DNA of 12,220 nucleotides, taken from positions 1 through 12,220 of the forward strand of contig URZN01000013.1 of NCBI GenBank assembly GCA_900552345.1, read 5' to 3'. A program made the translations under genes and the position numbers. Position 1 is the first letter of the stretch, and each line of letters starts with the position of its first letter. A model generated the notes under the pieces. That model was not told where the DNA came from. It did no database searches and saw nothing but the letters and a program-made list of their open reading frames with translations. This document shows positions 6,344 to 12,220 of this stretch, piece after piece. The stretch is from an uncultured Collinsella sp. GTDB taxonomy: Bacteria; Actinomycetota; Coriobacteriia; Coriobacteriales; Coriobacteriaceae.

Positions 6344-7414
6344 ATGTCGCTCGTTCTGGATATCAAAAAGCGCTATCCCGGCTTTACCCTCGACATGCAG
6401 CTTGAGGCCGGCGAGGAGCGTGTGGCGCTGCTGGGCGCCTCGGGTTGCGGCAAGAGCTGCACACTGCGCTGCATTGCCGGTGTGGAGACGCCCGACGAGG
6501 GCAAGATCGTCGTCAACGGCGTGACCTTTTTTGACTCGGCGGCGGGCATCAACCTGTCGCCCCAGGCGCGCAAATGCGCCCTGCTGTTCCAAAACTATCA
6601 GCTGTTTCCCAACATGACGGTGGCCGATAACGTATGCGCCGGTGTAAAGGACGCGGGCGATGCCGCGGCGCGTAAAAAACTTGCCGAGCGCTACCTGGGT
6701 ATCTTTGGACTGGCCGACTTTGCCGACCGCTATCCCGCGCGACTCTCGGGCGGTCAGCAGCAACGCGTGGCGCTTGCCCGCATGGTGGCGGCGCATCCGG
6801 GCATTTTTATGTTCGACGAGCCCATGAGCGCGCTTGATTCCTATCTTAAGAGCGCACTCGAGCAGAACATGCTCGACCTGTTCGATGTGTGCAACCGTAC
6901 CGTGCTCTACGTGAGCCATGACATCGACGAAGCGTGCCGTCTGTGCCAACGCATCTGCGTAATGCATGACGGGCGCGTCGAGGAGATCGGTTCTGTCGAG
7001 GACGTGGTCCGTCGCCCACAGACGCTGGCAGCACTGCGTCTGACGGGCTGCAAGAACACAAGCCGGGCGCGAAAGATCGGCGACGAAGAAGTTGAGGCCC
7101 TCGACTGGGGCATGACCTTTAATGTAGGTCGTGAGGTGCCCGACGACGTAGCGTACCTGGGCATTCGTGCGAGCTACTTCCATATGGACAACCGTGCCGA
7201 GCGGGGCCGCAACAGCTATGACCTACATGTGGCCCGTGTGAGCGATTCGCGCTTTGAGCGGCTGGTGCTGCTGGACGTGCCGCGCGTCGATGCGCCCACG
7301 CGTCTGCAGTGGAAGGTCAACAAGGTGGGCGTGCCTGTCGACGAGCTGCCGCAAGCAGGCGAGACGCTGCGCATGCACTTCGATGCGAGTAAGATCCATT
7401 TGGTTTGTCGATAG
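6344..7414 (+). CDS. modC: Molybdate ABC transporter ATP-binding protein ModC
   Basis: A 356-residue cytoplasmic ATPase that powers the ModAB importer. All nucleotide-binding motifs are present: Walker A GASGCGKSC (31-39), Q-loop Q83 in LFQNYQLFPN, signature LSGGQQQRVALAR (134-146), Walker B IFMFDEP (154-160), the D-loop after it, and the switch histidine H192 in YVSHD. Residues 265-356 form a C-terminal region of the size and position of the TOBE/Mop anion-sensing domain found in ModC and related importers, with GIRASYFHM (273-281) matching the usual start of that domain. It follows modB by three bases, with GGGAGG inside the modB end as ribosome binding site, so the two are coupled. The terminator-like hairpin 11 bases downstream suggests it is the last gene of the modABC transcript. 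CysA- or PotA-type function is unlikely given the neighbours. Confidence 0.93.
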   Translation: MSLVLDIKKRYPGFTLDMQLEAGEERVALLGASGCGKSCTLRCIAGVETPDEGKIVVNGVTFFDSAAGINLSPQARKCALLFQNYQLFPNMTVADNVCAGVKDAGDAAARKKLAERYLGIFGLADFADRYPARLSGGQQQRVALARMVAAHPGIFMFDEPMSALDSYLKSALEQNMLDLFDVCNRTVLYVSHDIDEACRLCQRICVMHDGRVEEIGSVEDVVRRPQTLAALRLTGCKNTSRARKIGDEEVEALDWGMTFNVGREVPDDVAYLGIRASYFHMDNRAERGRNSYDLHVARVSDSRFERLVLLDVPRVDAPTRLQWKVNKVGVPVDELPQAGETLRMHFDASKIHLVCR

Positions 7415-7424
7415 CGCCGGGTAT

Positions 7425-7459
7425 GCCGTCGGGGATATAAGCCTCGGCGGCTTCGTCTT
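7425..7459 (+). terminator. Terminator-like hairpin after modC
   Basis: A 10-bp stem (7425-7434 with 7442-7451, two G-T pairs) with loop ATATAAG starts 11 bases after the modC stop and is followed by TTCGTCTT, a poor U-tract. It is probably a weak intrinsic terminator or a transcript-end stabiliser. Confidence 0.5.
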
Positions 7460-7478
7460 GCCGTTCGCCGAATGAGGA

Positions 7479-7506
7479 ATGACAAACCTTTATCAATTAA
7501 GATAAT
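7479..7506 (+). promoter_or_regulatory. Upstream promoter candidate P1 in AT-rich segment
   Basis: ATGACA (7479-7484, 5 of 6 to TTGACA), 16 bases, then GATAAT (7501-7506, 5 of 6 to TATAAT). The surrounding 7485-7517 is strikingly AT-rich for this GC-rich window. TTATC-AATTAA-GATAA (7490-7505) is an inverted repeat on top of the -10 box. It would start a transcript near 7513, upstream of the second promoter and leader ORF. Confidence 0.42.
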
Positions 7507-7545
7507 TATTTATTAAACGACGGCACACGACGCTGTCGTACGAAT

Positions 7546-7594
7546 GTCAACGGTGTTCGCATGGTCGACGACCGTTGATATAGTTGACCTCAAC
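7546..7594 (+). promoter_or_regulatory. Promoter P2 with inverted-repeat operator for the Fe-S gene pair
   Basis: An extended -10, TG-A-TATAGT (7576-7584), is preceded at 17 bases by TTCGCA (7556-7561, 4 of 6 to TTGACA). A perfect inverted repeat, TCAACGGT (7547-7554) and ACCGTTGA (7571-7578), brackets the -35 and reaches the extended -10. A second inverted repeat, GTTGA-CC-TCAAC (7583-7594), covers the -10 end and the expected start point near 7591. The half site TCAAC/GTTGA thus occurs four times in 48 bases, which suggests a regulator-bound promoter. No regulator gene is in the window. Confidence 0.58.
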
Positions 7595-7614
7595 TTGTTA
7601 AGGAGGGTGCGCAC

Positions 7615-7683
7615 ATGCCGCAGACGACATACATTCGCCGCGTTGCCGCGCGTGCCCTATATATGGCTCGGAGCCGCATATGA
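7615..7683 (+). CDS. 22-residue leader peptide candidate
   Basis: A 22-codon ORF starting MPQTTYIRR and ending MARSRI, basic and Ala/Arg-rich, with no cysteine. Its ribosome binding site AAGGAGGGTG (7600-7609) is one of the best in the window and is correctly spaced, which argues that it is translated although it is tiny. It begins about 25 bases after the predicted P2 start and ends (TGA 7681-7683) inside the loop of a 10-bp hairpin, 160 bases before the first Fe-S protein gene. Position, size and hairpin suggest a regulatory leader, not an enzyme. The frame continues past the UGA for 13 more codons to TAA (7723-7725), including an ATG at 7690; in a genome that decodes UGA as selenocysteine, readthrough is imaginable but unsupported by a proper downstream SECIS stem. 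I do not recognise the peptide. Confidence 0.5.
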   Translation: MPQTTYIRRVAARALYMARSRI

Positions 7684-7706
7684 GCAGGTATGTTCACGGC
7701 TCCGGG
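7667..7706 (+). promoter_or_regulatory. 10-bp hairpin around the leader stop codon
   Basis: CTCGGAGCCG (7667-7676) pairs with CGGCTCCGGG (7697-7706): 10 bp with one G-T pair and a 20-base loop holding the leader's TGA. A ribosome finishing the leader would melt the 5' arm, so folding could report leader translation. There is no U-tract directly after it. Confidence 0.5.
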
Positions 7707-7725
7707 AGAGACGACGCACAACTAA

Positions 7726-7842
7726 ATAATCAGCTGCAAAGCGGGTTCCCCAAAATTCCGGGTTTGAGCGCGGCTGGGTTTTCGCCACCCACCGTGCAGG
7801 AATACCGTAGCTATTCATTTTTGGTTCGAGAGGGGAACCGTC
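7726..7842 (+). other. Untranslated leader before the first Fe-S protein gene
   Basis: No gene is seen here. CAGCTGC (7731-7737) can pair with GCGGCTG (7770-7776), seven pairs with one G-T, enclosing 32 bases that include GGGTTCCCC, and GGTTTTCG follows directly. That could be a weak terminator or the alternative structure of an attenuator, but the fold is uncertain. The ribosome binding site GAGAGGGG (7829-7836) of the next gene closes the segment. Confidence 0.3.
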
Positions 7843-9126
7843 ATGGCTGAAGAATTTGATTTCCATCCGATGTGGGAGAGCCTCGGCATGAATCTTGCCG
7901 ACCACGACATGCTGCTGGGCGCCGTGGGCCAGATGTACGGCGATATGTTCCTGACGCAGAACAACCGCCCCAAGTCCACGTCTTACCTGGACTTTGTGGC
8001 CACCAACATCCACAGCGGCCGTATTAAGGAGATGCTCGACAAGAAGGAGGCCGGCGAGGCAACCAAGATCGTCGGCTCGTTCTGCGTGTACGTGCCCGAG
8101 GAGATCGTACTTGCCTGTGACGGCATTCCTGTGGGCCTGTGCTCGGGTGCCGACTGGGCGACCGACAAGGTCGAGGAGCATCTGCCGCGCAACACCTGTC
8201 CGCTCATTAAGAGCTTTGCCGGCTTTAAGCTGGGCGAGGTCTGCCCCTACATCGAGTCGAGCGACCTGGTGGTGGGCGAGAACACCTGCGATGGTAAGAA
8301 GAAGGCCTACGAGTTTTTTGCCACGCAAAAGAACATGTACGTCATGGATATTCCCAACGTACACGACGAGTCGACGCTCGTGACCTGGAAGGCCGAGGTC
8401 AAAAAGCTTGCCGCCAAGATTGAGGAAGAGTGCGGCGTCAAGATTACGCCCGAGCGTCTGAAGGCTGCCATCCATGCCGTCAACGAGAAACGCCGTGCCC
8501 TGCAGCGCCTCGCTGCCACGCGCGCTGCCGACCCGGCGCCTATCAGCGGTCTCGACAGCCTGCTGACCGTGCAGGCAGCCTTTATGGACGACACGCCGCG
8601 TCTGACCGGAGCCATTAACGATATGGCGGCTGAGTGCGAGCAGCGCGTTGAGGCTGGCGAGGGCGTGGCGCCCAAGGGCACCAAGCGCATCCTGTACACC
8701 GGTACGCCCATGGCCGTGCCCAACTGGAAACTGTTCAACCTTATCGAGAAGGCCGGCGGCGTTGTGGTAGGCGAGGAGTCCTGCACGGGCTCGCGCTACT
8801 ACAAGGACCTGGTCGACGAGTCCGGCGAGACGGTCGACGAGATGCTCGACGCCATCGCCGAGCGCTACTTTAAGATCAACTGCGCCGTCTTTACGCCCAA
8901 CGACCAGCGTATGAAGGACATTGTCCAGATGGCCAAGGACCTGCATGCCGACGGCATCGTCGACGTGGCCCTGCAGTTCTGCACGCTCTACGAGATGGAA
9001 TCGTTTGCCGTGGAGAAGGCCGCCGAGGAGGCCGGCATTCCGTTTATGCACATCACGACCGACTACGCCGGCGAGGATGCCGGTCAGCTCCAGACCCGCA
9101 TCGAGGCCTTCCTGGAAACTATTTAG
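7843..9126 (+). CDS. 2-hydroxyacyl-CoA dehydratase D/double-cubane cluster protein family, paralogue A
   Basis: A 427-residue cytoplasmic protein of the HgdB/YjiM superfamily, whose members bind Fe-S clusters with cysteines and receive very low-potential electrons from an ATP-dependent activator. Seven cysteines are shared in register with the next gene's product: C81 (FCVYVPEE), C119 (NTCPLIKS), C134 (VCP), C149 (TCDGKKK), C314 (ESC), C347 ([10 protein letters not shown]) and C380 (QFC). Classical dehydratase subunits use three cysteine ligands for one [4Fe-4S]; the larger set and the TCDGKKK motif fit the double-cubane [8Fe-9S] protein/YjiM branch better. The N-terminal 70 residues extend beyond its partner. 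No CoA-transferase, acyl-CoA dehydrogenase or Etf gene lies nearby, so amino-acid fermentation is not supported by context. Start at 7843 has GAGAGGGG upstream. Substrate unknown; automated naming as a dehydratase would overstate what is known. Confidence 0.85.
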   Translation: MAEEFDFHPMWESLGMNLADHDMLLGAVGQMYGDMFLTQNNRPKSTSYLDFVATNIHSGRIKEMLDKKEAGEATKIVGSFCVYVPEEIVLACDGIPVGLCSGADWATDKVEEHLPRNTCPLIKSFAGFKLGEVCPYIESSDLVVGENTCDGKKKAYEFFATQKNMYVMDIPNVHDESTLVTWKAEVKKLAAKIEEECGVKITPERLKAAIHAVNEKRRALQRLAATRAADPAPISGLDSLLTVQAAFMDDTPRLTGAINDMAAECEQRVEAGEGVAPKGTKRILYTGTPMAVPNWKLFNLIEKAGGVVVGEESCTGSRYYKDLVDESGETVDEMLDAIAERYFKINCAVFTPNDQRMKDIVQMAKDLHADGIVDVALQFCTLYEMESFAVEKAAEEAGIPFMHITTDYAGEDAGQLQTRIEAFLETI

Positions 9127-9143
9127 AGCTATCCGTCCCGGCG

Positions 9144-9239
9144 GCTTCCCCAGGTACCCGATCTTGCCGTTCAAACCGTCGCTTGCGTACAAAAATACGC
9201 GGCGCTCCTCTTTCACGGCAACCTGGGGCACCTGGGAAA
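9144..9239. repeat. Intergenic repeat copy 1, hairpin-bearing
   Basis: About 96 bases between paralogues A and B that match a copy after paralogue B at roughly 80% with one short gap. The core GCGTA-CAAAAA-TACGC is a small hairpin, with a further CGC/GCG pairing outside it; the flanking CAAACCGTCGCTTGCGTAC is identical in both copies. Followed at 9271 by the AAGGAG site of the next gene. Confidence 0.75.
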
Positions 9240-9280
9240 GCCGTTTCCTTGGTTGGTTAAAAGGTTTGTTAAGGAGCTAT

Positions 9281-10444
9281 ATGTCGGAAAATATTGAGCA
9301 GCCGTTGCCGCGCACGTTTGAGGAGTTCAACGAGCAACGCAAGGCGGCGTTTATTCGCGTCAAGGATTACAAGCAGGCGGGTAATCGCCTGGTCGGCTTT
9401 TTGTGCAGCTATACGCCGCTCGAGATTATCGATGCCGCGGGGGCCGCAAGTGTCGCTCTGTTTGGTACGTCCGACGAGGTGATTCCTGAGGCCGAGAAGG
9501 TGCTGCCGGCAAACCTCTGCCCGCTCATCAAGTCGACGTACGGCTTTGCCTACTCGCAAAAGTGCCCGTTTACGTACTTTAGCGACATGATCATCGGCGA
9601 GACCACCTGCGACGGCAAGAAGAAGATGTACGAGTTACTTAACGAGCTCAAGCGCACGCACATTCTGCACCTGCCACAGGGTCGCGATCGCGCCTACGAG
9701 CGCGAGGGCTGGTACGAGGAGTGCCGTCTGCTCAAGGAGGAGCTCGAGGGCTTCTACGGCATCACGATTACCGACGATGACCTGCGCGCTGCGGTCCGTC
9801 GTCGCAACCGCTTGCGTGCGGCCCAGCTCGAGATGTTTGCGCTGCAGGCCAACCAGCCGGCGGCCATGAGCGGCGTCGACCTGATGAGCACTATGTTTGC
9901 CGGTACGTTTAGCTTTGATATCGAGGCCTATACGCAGCAGCTGGAGCAAAAGGTCGCCAAGCTGCGCGAGGCCTACGACGCGGGCGAGCGCCCGGTTGCG
10001 GCGGATGCCAAGCGCATTCTGATTACCGGCTGCCCGGTGGGCGGCGTGATCAACAAAATCGGCCGCACCATCGAGTCCAACGGCGGCGTGGTCGTGTGCA
10101 TGGACGACTGCTCGGGCGAGCGCACGGCGGCCATGATGATCGATTCGGAGGCTCCCGACATCCTGCGCGCCATTGCCGACCGCTACCTGGATATCAACTG
10201 CTCGGTCATGACGCCCAACGACGGCCGTATGGAAAACACGCTGGCCATGTGCGAGAAGTATCACGTCGATGGCGTGGCGGAGAGCGTGCTCCAGGCGTGC
10301 CACACCTTCAACGTTGAGAGTGCGCGCATGCAGGAGGCCGTCGAGGGTGCGGGCATTCCGTACATGAAGATTGAGACCGACTACAGCAACGGCGACATGG
10401 GCCAGATCGAGACCCGCATCGCCGCCTTCATCGAAACCCTCTAG
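9281..10444 (+). CDS. 2-hydroxyacyl-CoA dehydratase D/double-cubane cluster protein family, paralogue B
   Basis: A 387-residue cytoplasmic Fe-S protein, about the size of E. coli YjiM, paralogous to the preceding gene along its full length but clearly diverged (by eye somewhat over a third identical). The shared cysteines are C42 (FLCSYTPLE), C80 (NLCPLIKS), C95 (KCP), C110 ([11 protein letters not shown]), C277 (DDC), C307 ([10 protein letters not shown]) and C340 (QAC). It has extra cysteines of its own at 251 (GCP), 273 and 324. The C-terminal end, [22 protein letters not shown], is typical of the superfamily's last strand and helix. Start at 9281 has AAGGAG (9271-9276); the reading frame is open further upstream but those bases lie in the repeat. 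Either A and B form a heterodimer, as HadB/HadC and BcrB/BcrC do, or each forms its own dimer. Substrate unknown. Confidence 0.86.
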   Translation: MSENIEQPLPRTFEEFNEQRKAAFIRVKDYKQAGNRLVGFLCSYTPLEIIDAAGAASVALFGTSDEVIPEAEKVLPANLCPLIKSTYGFAYSQKCPFTYFSDMIIGETTCDGKKKMYELLNELKRTHILHLPQGRDRAYEREGWYEECRLLKEELEGFYGITITDDDLRAAVRRRNRLRAAQLEMFALQANQPAAMSGVDLMSTMFAGTFSFDIEAYTQQLEQKVAKLREAYDAGERPVAADAKRILITGCPVGGVINKIGRTIESNGGVVVCMDDCSGERTAAMMIDSEAPDILRAIADRYLDINCSVMTPNDGRMENTLAMCEKYHVDGVAESVLQACHTFNVESARMQEAVEGAGIPYMKIETDYSNGDMGQIETRIAAFIETL

Positions 10445-10540
10445 CTTCCTCAGGCACCGGATCTTGCTCCTCAAACCGTCGCTTGCGTACCCAAAGTACG
10501 CTGCGCTCCTCTTTCGGGGCAATCTCCGGCACATGAGAAA
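10444..10540. repeat. Intergenic repeat copy 2, hairpin-bearing
   Basis: Second copy of the repeat, starting at the last base of the paralogue B stop codon. The hairpin here is GCGTAC-CCAAA-GTACGC, one pair longer than in copy 1, with the same outer CGC/GCG pairing. GCGCTCCTCTTT follows the hairpin in both copies. The 59 bases between it and the next start codon show nothing else apart from the ribosome binding site GGAAGAGAG. Confidence 0.75.
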
Positions 10541-10599
10541 CCTAGAGCTAAGGCGCCTGAACGCGCCGCTACCTTTGATGTTTAGATTGGAAGAGAGCC

Positions 10600-11364
10600 A
10601 TGATAGGGATCGGGATCGATATCGGGTCTACGGCGGCTAAGGCCGCTGTGGTCGATGGGGAGGGTTCGGTGGCGTGGACGTGCGTGCAGCCAACCGGGTT
10701 CTCCTCGGTCGATGCTTCCGAGCGGCTGCGCGAGGCACTGGCAGCGGCGGGCTATGACGTGACGGGCGACGATGTGCGTGTGGTCGCGACCGGCTACGGC
10801 CGTGTCGCCGTGCCCTATGCGCACAAGGTCGTGACCGAGATCACCTGCCACGGCACCGGTGCCGTGCGCCTGTTTGGCGATCACGGCACGGTGATTGACG
10901 TGGGCGGCCAGGACACCAAGGTCATCCAGCTTAAAGGCGGCCGCGTGGTCAAATTTGCCATGAACGACAAGTGCGCTGCCGGCACGGGGCGCTTTCTGGA
11001 GATCATGGCCGACCGCCTAGGCATTTCCCAGCAGCAGATGGCCGACCTGGCGCGTTCCGGCGAGCCCACCAAGATTAGCAGCATGTGCACGGTGTTTGCC
11101 GAAAGCGAGGTTATCAGCCTGATCGGTCGCGGTGAGCCGCGCGAGAACATTGCGCGTGGCGTGATCGACAGCGTGGTTTCGCGCGTGGCGACCATGGCCG
11201 GGCAGGCCGCGGGCGCCCCGTACTATCTGACCGGCGGCCTGTGCGAAAACGCCTATGTCGTTGAACGGTTGGGCGAGCTACTGGGGTCGCCGGTGACCAC
11301 CTCGCCCCAGGCTCGCTTTGCCGGAGCGATCGGCGCGGCGATTCGCGCACAGGCGCTAGGGTGA
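10600..11364 (+). CDS. ATP-dependent [4Fe-4S] activator (HgdC/YjiL-type activase)
   Basis: A 254-residue protein of the ASKHA fold (BadF/BadG/BcrA/HgdC family), essentially the length of HgdC and YjiL. As a homodimer it binds one [4Fe-4S] between two subunits and couples ATP hydrolysis to injecting a low-potential electron into its partner. Motifs: phosphate-1 loop GIDIGSTAAKAAV (5-17), DVGGQDTKVI (100-109), NDKCAAGTGRF (122-132) with cluster ligand C125, SSMCTVFAESE (160-170) with ligand C163, and the adenosine loop YLTGGLCENAYVV (209-221). The two cysteines correspond in spacing to those of HgdC. Being directly downstream of paralogues A and B, it most likely serves them; one activator for two cluster proteins. 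The first codons use ATA and GGG, but this fades within twenty codons. Start ATG 10600 follows GGAAGAGAG. Confidence 0.93.
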   Translation: MIGIGIDIGSTAAKAAVVDGEGSVAWTCVQPTGFSSVDASERLREALAAAGYDVTGDDVRVVATGYGRVAVPYAHKVVTEITCHGTGAVRLFGDHGTVIDVGGQDTKVIQLKGGRVVKFAMNDKCAAGTGRFLEIMADRLGISQQQMADLARSGEPTKISSMCTVFAESEVISLIGRGEPRENIARGVIDSVVSRVATMAGQAAGAPYYLTGGLCENAYVVERLGELLGSPVTTSPQARFAGAIGAAIRAQALG

Positions 11365-11393
11365 TGTATCGGCCGTGGAAGCGCGTTCATGCG

Positions 11394-11399
11394 TATACT
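11394..11399 (+). promoter_or_regulatory. Possible -10 box for selD
   Basis: TATACT lies 35 bases before the selD start in the 69-base gap after the activator gene. There is no evident -35. selD may instead be cotranscribed with the Fe-S genes, since no terminator is seen in the gap. Confidence 0.3.
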
Positions 11400-11433
11400 G
11401 GGATGCATTGTTTGTGTTTGAGAGGAGGTATCG

Positions 11434-12220
11434 ATGGCTGACGATCAGATTAAGCTCACGTCTATGACGGCCGCGAGCGGTTGAGCCGCTAAGTTGGCCC
11501 CCGGAGCCCTCGCCCAGGTCCTGGGCGATTTACCCAATGTGCATAACGACAACTTGCTCGTGGGGTTCGATACCTCTGACGATGCGAGCGTCTTCCGCGT
11601 AGGGGAGAACCTGGGCCTCGTGCAGTCCATCGACTTCTTTCCGCCGATGGTCGACGACCCGTTTCTGTTTGGCCAGATTGCCGCAGCCAACTCGCTGTCG
11701 GATATCTACGCCATGGGCGGGCGGCCGAGCCATGCTATGAACCTGCTCTGCATACCCAGTTGTCTGGGCGTTGAAGTTGCCGGTCAGATTCTGGCGGGCG
11801 GCGCCGACAAGTGCGTCGAGGCGGGTTGCTCCATCGCGGGCGGCCACACCATCAACGACGACGAGCCCAAGTACGGGCTGTCCGTGAGCGGTTTTGTCGC
11901 GCTCGACCGCATGTTCGCCAACAGCGGCGCACGCGCAGGCGATGTTCTGCTGCTGACCAAGGCGATCGGCTCGGGCATCATCACCACGGCCATTAAGGGC
12001 GAGCTCATCGAGCAGGACGAGGCCGCAGCCATGTTTGACTCGATGCGCGCCCTCAACGAGGCCCCGATTCGTCTGGCCGAGGGACTTGAGCTTCACGGCT
12101 GCACCGACATTACGGGCTTTGGCCTGATCGGGCACGCGTGCGAGATGGCCGAGGGCTCGGGCGTGCAGATCGAGCTTGCGTCGGGAACGGTACCGCTCTT
12201 TGACCAGGTGCTCGACATGG
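11434..12220 (+). CDS. selD: Selenophosphate synthetase SelD, selenocysteine-containing, cut by window end
   Basis: SelD makes selenophosphate from selenide and ATP, the selenium donor for selenocysteine synthesis (SelA) and other selenium uses. 262 codons are present of an expected 340-350. Codon 17 is UGA (11482-11484) exactly where E. coli SelD has catalytic Cys17; the frame stays open through the whole window on both sides, so it is read as selenocysteine (SGUAAK, with conserved K20). Metal and ATP motifs: FDTSDDASVF (D50), SIDFFPPMVDDPFLFGQ (D67), NSLSDIYAMGG (D90), AGGHTI (135-140), and DITGFGLIGHACEMA (D225). E. coli Cys19 is replaced by Ala. Ribosome binding site AGAGGAGG lies five bases before ATG 11434. 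A gene caller treating UGA as stop would miss or shorten this gene. It needs selA, selB and selC elsewhere in the genome. Confidence 0.95.
11482..11528 (+). promoter_or_regulatory. UGA selenocysteine codon and bacterial SECIS hairpin candidate
   Basis: Downstream of the in-frame UGA, TCGCCCAG (11510-11517) and CTGGGCGA (11521-11528) form a perfect 8-bp stem with apical loop GTC. The loop begins 33 bases after the UGA, inside the 16-37 base range known for bacterial SECIS elements, and carries the apical G that SelB recognises in such elements. The stem lies within coding sequence, as expected in bacteria. Exact SelB contacts cannot be judged by eye. Confidence 0.7.

Noticed and set aside
5399..7183. 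Very long open frame on the minus strand opposite modB-modC
   Set aside because: It lies antisense to two genes with complete family motifs; its translation is Arg/His-rich with no recognisable domain, as expected in GC-rich DNA. The same applies to long minus-strand frames opposite modA (3876-4868) and paralogue A (7657-9231).
7615..7725. Leader ORF as a selenoprotein extending through UGA to 7725
   Set aside because: The UGA lies within the hairpin loop, not upstream of a stem, and no SECIS-like stem with suitable spacing follows. Thirteen further open codons can occur by chance. It is kept only as a speculative test in the findings.
7843..10444. Naming the pair as (R)-2-hydroxyglutaryl- or 2-hydroxyisocaproyl-CoA dehydratase
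   Set aside because: The conserved cysteine count and TCDGKKK motif differ from those subunits, and no CoA-transferase, hydroxyacid dehydrogenase, acyl-CoA dehydrogenase or Etf gene is present.
11434..11484. selD disrupted by a nonsense mutation
   Set aside because: The UGA falls exactly on the catalytic Cys/Sec codon, the frame is intact on both sides, and a SECIS-like hairpin follows. A random stop would not meet all three.
1..12220. CRISPR arrays, tRNA, rRNA, insertion sequences, prophage
   Set aside because: No regularly spaced repeats, cloverleaf-like segments, rRNA-like stretches or transposase/phage proteins were seen. The only transposon-end sequence is the adapter's synthetic Tn5 mosaic end.

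Overview
The window looks like one end of a contig from a GC-rich anaerobic gut actinobacterium, most likely a Coriobacteriia member of Collinsella type. That placement is inferred from GC-rich codon use, strong AGGAGG ribosome binding sites, a Tat-like lipoprotein signal and the gene mix; no marker gene confirms it. The first 47 bases are not genomic: they are an Illumina Nextera i5 adapter with its index, so base 48 is the true contig end.

Left part (48-1942). Two minus-strand genes: the truncated start of a diacylglycerol-kinase-type lipid kinase gene, and upstream of it a complete CLC-family anion transporter whose filter motifs resemble the fluoride-type CLC branch more than the chloride branch. 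A divergent intergenic region separates them from everything that follows, which is all on the plus strand.

Molybdenum part (2001-7459). moeA and mog (molybdenum cofactor assembly: molybdate insertion and molybdopterin adenylylation) are tightly coupled and end at a good intrinsic terminator. A separate promoter, with two look-alike 18-bp palindromes (7-bp arms, 4-bp spacer), drives modA, modB and modC, an ABC molybdate/tungstate importer. ModB is roughly twice the usual length because of a secreted domain of about 185 residues in front of the permease.

Regulatory stretch (7415-7842). This 428-base stretch lacks a large gene. It holds a terminator-like hairpin after modC, an AT-rich candidate promoter, a second promoter with an inverted repeat across its -35/-10 region, a 22-codon leader ORF with a very strong ribosome binding site, and a 10-bp hairpin around the leader's UGA stop.

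Fe-S and selenium part (7843-12220). Two divergent paralogues of the 2-hydroxyacyl-CoA dehydratase D/YjiM/double-cubane-cluster superfamily, with seven cysteines in register, are followed by their probable ATP-dependent [4Fe-4S] activator. Each paralogue is followed by a copy of the same roughly 96-base hairpin-bearing intergenic repeat. Last comes selD (selenophosphate synthetase), cut by the window end, whose catalytic residue 17 is encoded by an in-frame UGA with a hairpin downstream, so SelD is itself a selenoprotein.

Taken together, the window gathers molybdate uptake, molybdenum cofactor assembly, a low-potential Fe-S reductase-like pair with its ATP-driven activator, and selenophosphate synthesis. 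The most interesting candidate system is the paired double-cubane-like proteins plus activator beside selD, behind an unusual leader region. Its substrate is unknown and cannot be read from sequence alone.
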